This document shows positions 1-8,511 of a stretch of 64,000 nt of DNA, one piece after another. The DNA comes from Micrasema longulum (Eukaryota; Arthropoda; Insecta; Trichoptera; Brachycentridae): contig JAGVSM010000477.1 in NCBI GenBank assembly GCA_022494885.1, positions 1 through 64,000 on the forward strand, written 5' to 3'. The translations under genes and the position numbers were made by a program. Within the stretch, counting starts at the first letter, position 1, and the number at the start of each line of letters is the position of its first letter. The notes under the pieces were generated by a model. It was not told where the DNA came from. It ran no database searches and worked only from the letters and a program-made list of their open reading frames with translations.

Positions 1-499
1 TTGTCTCTACTAGATAAAATGTCACTCATCATGCGCTAGGGATGTGCCAACCTGTAATTTTCTGCCAACCATGACATAGTTTAAATGGAGTATTTGTATT
101 GAATTCAATTTTTTAAATCTCCCGGTCAGAGGTGTTTGGGTGAAACTTTATTTTTACTTGTTTTTAGGAGAGCAAAAAAAAGAATTTAAAAAAATATTTT
201 TTATTATAAATTCGTTTAAAGATAATTAAACCTTAATAATTATATTTTCATGGATATTTTCGTAAATATTATTATTAATGTGTAAATAACTATGTTAACG
301 GCATATCAGAAAATAAGTTACGCCCTAATGATTGCAACCGGGAGAAATTACTATATCATTATTACACTCCACCACATTTAGTTCCTCTAGTTTAGTTTCT
401 ACTGAGTGATAGATATTGACCCTAAGTCCCAAAGATACGCCCACGGTTGCGTACCTATATTATCTATGTTGCTTTCATTCACTTCATTTTTTATTTTAG
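1..499. other. unassigned AT-rich sequence
   Basis: I recognise no gene, repeat or RNA here. It is AT-rich and has stops in all frames. If alpha-catulin starts upstream of the window, this is intron. A good splice-acceptor-like sequence (TTTTTATTTTAG) ends at 499, directly before the transposase-like reading frame. Confidence 0.4.
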
Positions 500-556
500 T
501 GTATCTGCAAATGCAGCTATAACTGCAAAGAAATACCTTTCGAACAAAAGATGTAA
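500..556 (+). pseudogene. disrupted N-terminal exon of the DUF7869 gene
   Basis: Eighteen codons in the same frame as the long downstream ORF encode a Cys-rich segment (CICKCSYNCKE) and end in TAA at 554-556. A polypyrimidine-AG acceptor precedes it at 487-499. Removing this stop would make one continuous exon from 500 to 2101, which suggests a nonsense mutation rather than a natural start. Confidence 0.55.
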
Positions 557-2101
557 TTGTTCACGGAATTCTATGCGTTAAAAAACAATGAAAAGCAATC
601 TTCTTTTCTGATGGGATTAATCCATTTGACAGAAATTAAAAGAAGAAGGCATGGAACCTATGAATCTCCTGCTCTAAGTAGGCGACAATGCACCGCATAT
701 TATATGCTTCCAGATGGCAAGGGAAATGTTGTCGGTGTGTGCAAAGCAACGTTCATGAACATTTTTTCCCTTTCTCCAAAAAAGATTCAAGTACTACTCG
801 ATAAAAAGAAACAAGGACATACAACCTACTTGGAATCAAGAGGAAACATCAATAAGAAAAAACGAAAATATTCAGACGAAGATGAGGAAGAAATTAAACA
901 ACATGTAAATATGTTTCCCAGACTTGTAAGTCATTATGGTCGAGCGAGATCAGAGAAAGAATACTTAAGTCCAGATTTAAATATACATCGTTTGTTTAAA
1001 GCATTTAAGATATCTTTTCCGGAGTCAAAAGTCACATATAAGTTCTACTCTAAAATTTTTGGAAAGGAGTTTCCGAATTTAAAATTTGGCCAGAAACGAA
1101 CTGATACATGTGCAACGTGCGACCTCTATGTTGCTAAAATAAATGCCGATCCATCTAATAAAACAATACTGAAGAATCAACTTGAATTACACCATCGAAA
1201 AGCAGAAAAAGCAACAAAACAGATGTCACTTGATATAAAAAAATCACAGATGCCGAGTAGTAATATATGCACTGCCGCCATGGACTTGCAACAAGTTTTG
1301 CTGACACCAACTTTAACTCATGGGCCCATGTACTATTCGCGACAATTATCAAATTTCAATTTGGGTGTGCATATCGAAAATACCGGTGATGGGTATATGC
1401 TTATGTGGCATGAAGCTATTACAGGAAGAGGGGGAAATGCGATAGCATCCTGCATTTACAAAATGTTTTCTAATAATTTTATAAGAAAGGAGAATCTCAT
1501 CATGTGGAGTGACAATTGTAGTGGACAAAATAAAAATAAAATGATGATATTTTTATGGGCATATCTTGTGTATAAAAAAGTTTTTACATCGATAGAGCAT
1601 AAATTTTTAATGAGCGGGCATTCATTCCTTAGCTGCGACAGGGACTTTGCTTTAATCGAAAAAAGGAAACGAGTAACACATTCCATTGTTCCTGCAGATC
1701 TTGTTGATATGATGAAAAATACTCGTGACAAGCAGCCTTTTAATGTTATTTCAATGACATCACATGATTTCATGGATTTTAAATTGGCTGCCGAAACATT
1801 TTTGAATACTACCACAATGCAGATATCGAAGGCTCATCGCTTGAAATTCGTAAGTGATAATCCTTTCGTTGTCAAAATGAAAGAGACCCACTCTATGGAG
1901 CCCTGGAAAATTGTAAGATTATTGAAGAAGAACAAAAAGTTATCGGATTTAGATAATTATTTCTTACCCATGCTGAATTGCAAGAGCAAAATAACAGAAG
2001 ATAAGAAAAAAGATCTCAAAAATCTAATACCTTACTTTCACACGGAAGAACATAAACAGTTTTATAATAGAATTTTAGATATACACGATGTTGGGTGCTA
2101 A
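557..2101 (+). CDS. DUF7869-type transposase-like protein, N-terminus cut by an in-frame stop
   Basis: This is a 514-codon open frame of the family annotated as DUF7869 in insect genomes, which has an RNase H-like fold and is probably transposase-derived. Visible features are a Lys-rich basic stretch near residues 75-115, a CxxC pair at about 185-188, and a likely acidic triad: D243 in AAMDLQQ, D319 in WSDNCSGQNKNK, and D361/D363 in HSFLSCDRDFALIEK. A basic C-terminal tail follows. The frame has no ATG at its start (TTG at 557); the first ATG is about 18 codons in. Directly upstream the same frame reads from an acceptor-like AG (exon start 500) through CICKCSYNCKE and ends in TAA at 554-556. 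That Cys cluster fits the N-terminal side of this family, so the stop probably disables an ancestral longer protein. No flanking terminal repeats were found. It could be a mobile-element relic or a rarely used host gene. Family call is firm; function is inferred. Confidence 0.75.
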   Translation: MFTEFYALKNNEKQSSFLMGLIHLTEIKRRRHGTYESPALSRRQCTAYYMLPDGKGNVVGVCKATFMNIFSLSPKKIQVLLDKKKQGHTTYLESRGNINKKKRKYSDEDEEEIKQHVNMFPRLVSHYGRARSEKEYLSPDLNIHRLFKAFKISFPESKVTYKFYSKIFGKEFPNLKFGQKRTDTCATCDLYVAKINADPSNKTILKNQLELHHRKAEKATKQMSLDIKKSQMPSSNICTAAMDLQQVLLTPTLTHGPMYYSRQLSNFNLGVHIENTGDGYMLMWHEAITGRGGNAIASCIYKMFSNNFIRKENLIMWSDNCSGQNKNKMMIFLWAYLVYKKVFTSIEHKFLMSGHSFLSCDRDFALIEKRKRVTHSIVPADLVDMMKNTRDKQPFNVISMTSHDFMDFKLAAETFLNTTTMQISKAHRLKFVSDNPFVVKMKETHSMEPWKIVRLLKKNKKLSDLDNYFLPMLNCKSKITEDKKKDLKNLIPYFHTEEHKQFYNRILDIHDVGC

Positions 2102-2790
2102 ATAGTAATTATACTGAATTATAAATACCATGGGAATTTTCATCGTCGTCACATCACTATTATAGATAGATGAAACAGTGGATGTACCTATTTCTTTATT
2201 CTCACTAAGGCACTAACACCTTTATTGCTTTAGAGAGCAGGGCACTTTGGCCCTTTTAAAAGAAACTAACAACGGTACATGAGACTTTCTTTTAAATTAT
2301 TTGTTTTTTTGATTTTATACTTAGTTTAATATGTCTTTTTTATATATTTTTTACTAAACTACATTAAAATATGCTCTTTTGTTGATTTGTCATAAAAATA
2401 AAATAATGTTTTCTTTGAATTATTATGTGTATTTTTAATTTCCCGTCTGCTTTCCTTTTTTGTCCATGGCACATAGAGCCTTTTAAGTTTCTGGTATTCA
2501 CTTATCCTCTAAAACCTACAGGAATGAAGTTATAAATAAAAAATCTATTTCAAACACTGTTTTTGTGGTGTATTGTTCGGTACCTTCCTTCCACATCCTC
2601 TCTTTGCTATCCGGGTGTTATTCTGAATCTTTTTCGTGGGAGTAGAGAGTGATTCATTTGTAGTTTTTATTTTTTGCATGCGACTACACTTTGCTTCATA
2701 TACGGCCGAAATGATTATACGTCAAATTACGTAAAATAAATATGAACACTTGAAACCAAACATGATTTTTATTTAGAACATTATTGCGAC
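2102..2790. other. unassigned AT-rich sequence
   Basis: No gene is visible. An AATAAA-like run (AAAATAAAATAATG) near 2395-2408 could serve as poly(A) signal for the DUF7869 ORF. I see nothing else I can name. Confidence 0.35.
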
Positions 2791-2799
2791 TATGCCAAA

Positions 2800-3598
2800 A
2801 CACTTCTTCTTCCAAGTAGGTCCCTCAATGCTGAGGATCGTGATCACCATGAACACCTCTGATTAGTCTGTTCCACTCCAATCTGTCCTCAGCCCGACGA
2901 ACTGACTCATCAAATTTTAGCCCCGTAGCCACCTTTATTTGGTCAGTCCATCTATATGGCGGCCTCCGTGGTGTAGTGGTCAAGACGCTTGACTCACGCA
3001 CGGAAGGTTCCGGGTTCGATTCCCGGTGAGAACACTAAAATTAAAAATGTGATTTTTCTCAAGCCTGGATGCTCTGTGATGTAATTCACCACTGTAATTA
3101 GGCCCCCTGGCCTGTTGTGGTGCAAAAAAAAAATGTATATGGGATTCTACCCCGGCTTCTCCTACCTTCAACTTGGCCAGACATTATTGCTTTTTCTAGA
3201 TTGTCTTTCTCACGTCTAGCAATATATCCAAAGAAAGACAGTATCCTTTTCAAACACACCACTGATATACGAGTTGTAATATGGAGCTCTTCTAGTATCG
3301 ATGTATTCATCCTTTTGGCGGTCCAAGGCACACGCTGCAGCCTTCTCCAGCACCACATCTCGAATGCATCGATCCTCTTCCTCTCGTAGGCACGCATTGT
3401 CTTTATTGATGTTACACGCTATTTTGTGTTTATTGATATACCTCGATCTCGACAAATCTTCTCCAAACGGTTTATTGCTTCTTTGGCCATTTAAATCCAG
3501 CGACCAATATCAGGTCTGCAACTGCCGTCATTGGAAATAAGCGAGCCGAGGTGCACAAAATCATATATCAGTTCAAGGTCTTGCATCTGTCTTGTCCT
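2800..3598 (-). pseudogene. non-LTR retrotransposon endonuclease/reverse transcriptase, C-terminal fragment
   Basis: The minus strand reads in pieces through the well-known C-terminal half of insect non-LTR 'endonuclease-reverse transcriptase' proteins. It has YDFVHLGSLISNDGSC, then AYERKRIDAFEMWCWRRL, then EGRRSRGR, and after an inserted SINE it resumes with RWTDQIKVATGLKFDESV and ends at a stop near 2803. There is an in-frame stop and at least one frame change, so it is dead. The 5' side is cut off where a separate repeat begins at 3601. A SINE at 2960-3135 interrupts it, with the target site duplicated. Confidence 0.8.
2960..3135 (+). mobile_element. tRNA-derived SINE (family A) with target-site duplication
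   Basis: The element has an internal pol III promoter of tRNA type: an A-box-like GTGGTGTAGTGGTC and a B box GGTTCGATTCC. A unique body follows, with CCTGGCCTGTTGTGGTG and a terminal A-run. It is flanked by TATATGG at 2953-2959 and 3136-3142. It splits the reverse-transcriptase fragment, so it arrived later. Relatives lie at 54677-54832 and 56171-56312. Confidence 0.85.
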
Positions 3599-3600
3599 TA

Positions 3601-3715
3601 ATAATAATAATAATATTTGGCTGATTTATATAGCGCCATTTTTGTAAAATATCACCTCAAGGGCGCTTTACAATTGTATATCTAAACTTACATTCTAACT
3701 AAACTTAAGTGATAC
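3601..3715 (+). repeat. dispersed repeat with (ATA)n head, pair of the copy near 45.2 kb
   Basis: An ATA microsatellite is followed by TTTGGCTGATTTATATAGCG and GGGCGCTTTACAATTGTATA. The same sequence in reverse orientation is found at 45180-45275. It looks like a SINE or LINE 3' tail; the family is not identified. Confidence 0.6.
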
Positions 3716-5051
3716 ATTATATTTCCAGATTTAAAATTGAGGGTATGATAGTTTAAAGAAGTGGGATTTTAGTTGGGATCTGAACTGACTGGGACTGTCG
3801 ATGATTCGTAAGTTTGAAGGCAATTGGTTCAAGTTTCTCCTGGTGTCGACTTTTTAAAATAAATTATGATGGCTAGTATGTATACAACATAGAATTAAGA
3901 ATAGTCCAGAAACCGCATACGCGCATCAAACAGAAGGCGACTAAACTACTCATAAATGAGTAGGTTTACGTTTTGACCCATTAGTTTCTTTGTGGACGTC
4001 GCTCAGTGCGCAACTCCTGATTTGAATTCAACTATGCCGTGTTGTGTCCTTTTTAAGTGTTGAAATACTGCTAGGATCTTAAAGAAACAGGATGATATCA
4101 CATTTCATGTGTAATAAGCAAACGAATGTTTAAGTAGCAAATGCATTACTTAAAAATTGAATTATTTTTCCATCTGTCAGATTGCCAAAGAAACAAAATG
4201 GAAATTTCGTTAGTGTTGCCAGGGTAGTAATTTTTTTTACCCTACTTTGCTCCTCTTATGAAAGAACTAATGAAAATTAGACCTCGGATTAAACAACGCC
4301 GTGGGGGACATTTGAACGACATTATCTTTAAAACATCAAATATTATTTGACATCATATAAAAATATCCGTTTTATGTCAAATTAAATTTGTTTTATATTT
4401 TAAGTTCAAAGTTCATTGATTCAATTACTCTTATTAAATGACCCTTTACTTATCTACTCTGTTGTGACAATCAATGTTTCCGCGTGCACAAAGAGAAATT
4501 AACAGATTGCTTTTTTTCACCTTACATTTGAGTTATGATTATTTTTTCCCATCAAGCAACAGTACGCGGCGACATCGCGAATGCGTGCGGCGAAAGTAGG
4601 GCATAGTGGAGGGATATTAGGACACAGTCCGATGTAATCAAATATAATGGACTATTCTTAATTCTATTGTATACAATATAATAAACTAGTCGCCGAGTGA
4701 TAAAGATGTGTGAAATCACTTTTATACACCGATTATCGGTATGCAGCAGATCGTCTAGGGTGGGCATTGTTGATTCTTGGGTTAGTGATAAATTAACAAC
4801 GGCATATCGAAGCTAAATACTATTATAAACATCCTCAAGATAGAAATAAGATACCATGGGGGAGACTGAATAAAAATTAATTTATTTCAGCTTGATCGTT
4901 TATCATGATAACATATTAATTTATCCCGTTGGTTAAGATTTTTTTATCAATTAATTTGTTTATTTAACGCTCATGTTGTGCACGCAGATTTTATACATTA
5001 TATAATACCTACAATATTACCATACATAAAAAAATATTACGAAAAACATTG
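3716..5051. other. unassigned sequence
   Basis: No coding sequence or recognisable repeat in this 1.3-kb stretch. Base composition is that of the surrounding intron or intergenic DNA. Confidence 0.35.
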
Positions 5052-6016
5052 ACTAAATGTTATTAAATATTTGTATATAACCACTTACCGACTTTTCTAT
5101 GTTTTCCGGTTTCGAGACGTACCCGTCTCTTTGTCAGGACACCAATTAAACCAACATGCAAAACCCTCTATACACCTTCACCATAGTTGTTGCACAACAA
5201 TATAAAACCAACACGATGTGCATTTTATTAAGCTTACCCCCTCCCTCCATCCCCTCTACTTTTTTCTAAATAAAAAAAAAATAATAATAATAACGCACTA
5301 CTTTGAACGACGTCACTGGTTCATATGAACCAACCAATGAAATGAGAGCCATGAAGGATATCTGGTTAGCTTACCGTAAACCAATCGGAAGAACTGACAG
5401 AGAAGAACCTCTGATGACACACGCGGAGTTATTTTAGAAATACAAAACTTTAAAAAATCATAGCGCTGATAAATACGATATATACAAAAAAAATAAAATC
5501 TAAGTTTATTAGTCTATTACCATTTTTTTTAAAGACACTAAACTTCCTCATTGCGTGCACAACACAATATATAATACAATTTCTGAACAGGACAGCAACA
5601 TTTAACGAGAATATATATAACATGGGAACTAGGACCATCCAAAACCCCATAAAAGCGCCCTGCAGGCTTATTCTGTCACAATTTCGTTTCGTAAGTTCGT
5701 TCGTTCGTCATATAGTCGACACGACATGCGTTTTATTAAGCTTACCCCCTCCCTCCATCCCCTCTATTTTTTTCATTAATTCTCAAAAAACAGAATATTT
5801 TCATAATTTAATTAGTGCATGTGCTTATTAAAATGCATGTCGTGTTGGTTTTATATTTTTGTGCAACAACTATGATAAAGGTGTATAGTGGGTTTTGCAT
5901 GTTGGTTTGCATGTTGGTTTAATTGGTTTCCTGACGATGAGACGGGTACGTCTCGAAACCGATAGACATAGAAAAGTCGGTAAGTGGTTATATACAAATA
6001 TTTAATAACATTTAGT
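5052..6016. mobile_element. palindromic DNA element with about 180-200 bp terminal inverted repeats and a captured cargo
   Basis: The left arm (5052 to about 5231) and right arm (about 5822-6016) are inverted copies. Each arm runs from ACTAAATGTTATTAAATATT through CCACTTACCGACTTTTCTAT and the GAGACG(T/G)ACCCGTCTC region to a stretch matching CATGCAAAACCC. The core 5272-5717 is nearly identical to 9356-9801 and is bounded on both sides by direct copies of TTTTATTAAGCTTACCCCCT and the following CCCTCCATCCCCTCTA. No transposase is encoded, so it is non-autonomous. I could not assign a superfamily; the immediate flanks show no convincing target duplication. Confidence 0.8.
5272..5717. repeat. 446-bp cargo duplicated at 9356-9801
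   Basis: By eye it differs from 9356-9801 at only a few bases (for example ATTGCGTGC versus ATTACGTGC). It contains the right part of one MITE (terminus CTAAACTTCCTCATT at 5538-5552) and the left part of another (GCTTATTCTGTCACAATTTC near 5668). Both MITEs are cut at the edges of the shared segment, while at 9256-9895 both are complete. Confidence 0.85.
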
Positions 6017-6067
6017 AAAATTTTTGATCACAATGTAATGCTTTAAGTATTAATAAAAACATTGACT

Positions 6068-6155
6068 TGACTCATCATCAATTGCGTACACAACACAATA
6101 TACCTACAATACAAATTTTTAATAAGGACAAGATGAATGAGAATATAGATAATTA
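6068..6155. repeat. degenerate copy of part of the 446-bp segment
   Basis: The stretch around GCGTACACAACACAATATAC and the following GAATATAGATAA aligns with 5550-5625 and 9633-9708 with many differences, so it is an older relative. Confidence 0.5.
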
Positions 6156-6608
6156 TTATTTATTTTATTTATTATTAACTTATTTTATGATCACATGTTT
6201 TTTTACAAAAATTTACATTTTTTGTTATAATATACAGTAGATTTATTGCGTAGTAAGTATACATACATATTTTTTGGTTTTCACAGGCGATTCTGATTCC
6301 CCGATCTAAGACATTAATTTAAAAAAACGTTTTTTTATCAAAACTCCACATAAAAAAAATATTGTGTTTGAAGTGTGGTGTGGTGTGTGTTTGTTATGGG
6401 AGTAGATTCAACTTTAAAACAGGCTAATTATATTTTTAAAATCTCTTTAGGAAATCAAGATTTTAAATCAGCAAGGAATACAAACTGAGAGTCAAAACAT
6501 TTTTGAGAAGGAAATATTGTTAGCCCAAAGCAACAGTGAGATATCTCTCAAGAATATATTCTGAGATAATCGAAATTTGAGGTTCTGACTGAATTAAATT
6601 ATTTGAAG

Positions 6609-6789
6609 TACCGTATTTTTGGATCATAAGACTCACTTTTTTTGTTTAAAAAATGCACCGAAAATTAGGTGCGTCTTATGGTCCGAGAAGTCTTATCGTC
6701 CAAAATAATATTTTTTTCAAAAAAATTTAAGATTAATTTTGGGGTGCGTCTTATGAACCGATGCGTCTTAACGTTCGCAAAATACGGTA
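6609..6789. mobile_element. 181-bp MITE with CCGTATTTT termini
   Basis: The ends are inverted: TACCGTATTTTTGGATCATA at the left and GTTCGCAAAATACGGTA at the right. Internal copies of the ATAAGAC/GTGCGTCTTATG motif repeat in both orientations. TA at both borders fits a Tc1/mariner-like TA target. No ORF. Confidence 0.75.
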
Positions 6790-8130
6790 GATTATGAACA
6801 CTGTATTCTTACATAGGTTAATAATAATCAATAATCTAACTTCTTTTTGGAAATTTATTATTTTGAAACGTTAATTTATTTATTGTGTATGCAGATAATT
6901 GGTAGAATTCTATATTAAAAGTTGGTAAAGTATCCAAAATATTGGTATTTTTTTTTATTTTAATATTTCTCCCAACAAGAAGAAACACGTCACATTTGTT
7001 TTTTGATTGCTCAATTAAATTCAATAAAAGTGTTTTATTTTGGATACCTTACCAAACATAAATTTTCTTAATTTACTAACATATCTGCAAGTGTATCTCA
7101 AACGGGTTTATATCACTGTTGCTTTGAGCTAGCGGTATGGAAGTCTAGGCAGTTACAGGGCCTACCTGTCATTGGCTGGTTTAAGTGGCTACTTTACACA
7201 CTGTAACCTTTCCGAGCTTGAACGTGAAAAAAATCCCCGTGTTCTTGAGGAGGGTACTAAGAATACCCCAGCTAAAATGCTATAAATACGGCTTTAAAAT
7301 AATAAAAATTAAGTCATTATTATCGTCGTGATAGTGTTTATAAATCTGTTTCATAATATTTCGAGTTTTCTGCGAAATTCATACACTTTTTCATAAACTA
7401 CTGTTGCGAGAGGATGCTATATAGTATCGTGCTGTTCTCGCTGTGCAAGTAAAATGTAAAACACGAAATCCGGATTTTTGTAGTTGTGTCTGGAAAAAAG
7501 CAACTAAATAGCAAAAACCACACGTACAAGCTGAATAACATATCAATGATTATTAAACTGTAGAGCGATAAATTGTAATTTTTGTTGTTCGCAGGAGAGG
7601 AAAGCAAAGACTAATGTGATGTTTTATTGATAGAATTGGGCAGAAAAACATTTGAATAATTTTGATGCATTTTTAACATGCAAAATTTATGCAAAAAAAT
7701 TAATCAATGTAAATAATTTATTTTTTTTAATATGGCAAAAATATGCTACCTGGGGGACCCTAGATACCTCCTTTAGCCGAGGAAGAGTTTAAACATTCAC
7801 ATTTATTTATTTTCAATAAATTTATTTCTATAATATAAGTATACATATTTAATAATAGGGAATCTATATAAAACTAGTGAATAGAAAATGAAAACGGAGC
7901 GTTTTCTGTTTAAGATAGTCTCCATCTAACCCAAGATGGAGGTTTTTTAGGTTTTAAAGTATAAATATTTCTATACTAATACAACTGCTTAATTATAAAT
8001 GCCTAGCTAATCAAATGCAAGAAATTAATAATCGTTATTATACAAATATAAAGTATATTTATAATCGTATATGTCACAAGAATACATGTTACTTAAACAT
8101 AAATAATATTGTATAATATATAATATACAT
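6790..8130. other. intron or upstream sequence with one MITE fragment
   Basis: The only feature I can name is a partial copy of MITE family 'GAAGTCTAGGC' at 7127-7208, with TGGAAGTCTAGGC and CATTGGCTGGTTTAAGTGGC. The rest is unassigned AT-rich DNA. Confidence 0.4.
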
Positions 8131-8190
8131 TACCTCAACTCTTCCATCTGTTGACATTTGCTGAGTAAATCAAAACTTGTATTAATATTG
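8131..8190. repeat. MITE fragment abutting a catulin splice acceptor
   Basis: CTCAACTCTTCCATCTGTTG and the next 35 bases match the right half of the 'GAAGTCTAGGC' MITE family (compare 35018-35080 and 53140-53200). It ends about 15 bp before the exon that starts at 8206, so the branch region of that intron may be transposon-derived. Confidence 0.6.
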
Positions 8191-8205
8191 CACGGTCAAT
8201 CGCAG

Positions 8206-8511
8206 GGTTGGGATTGCGAGGAGGCGCTGGGCGGCGGGGGCGGCGGCGGGAGCGGCGGCGGCGGCGGCGCGAGCGGGCACCGTGATGGGGCGCTGCGGCG
8301 GCTGGGCCAGCTGGTGGGGCGCGCGCGCGCCGCGCACGCCGGGCCCGCGCAGCGTGCGCAACTGGCGCGCTCGCTGGAGCAGCTGATCGAGCGCACGCAC
8401 GACTTCACGGACTCGGCCTACACGGGCCACTCGTGCCGCCAGAACATCCTGCTGCTGTGCGACCGCACCAAGCTGGAGCTCAACCAGCTACTCAGAGTGG
8501 CCGTCAACATG
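8206..8511 (+). CDS. alpha-Catulin: alpha-catulin exon a (first in window)
   Basis: 102 codons, phase 0 to phase 0, from GWDCEEAL to ...RVAVNM. A Gly-rich run near residues 9-21 is followed by Ala/Arg-rich helix and the conserved DFTDSAY motif. The acceptor is CGCAG at 8201-8205 (weak pyrimidine tract) and the donor is ATG|GTAAGC at 8512. GC content is far above the flanking DNA. Confidence 0.88.

Noticed and set aside
8182..8430. Antisense ORFs opposite catulin exon a
   Set aside because: Frames are open only because of GC content; the + strand frame alone matches a known family.
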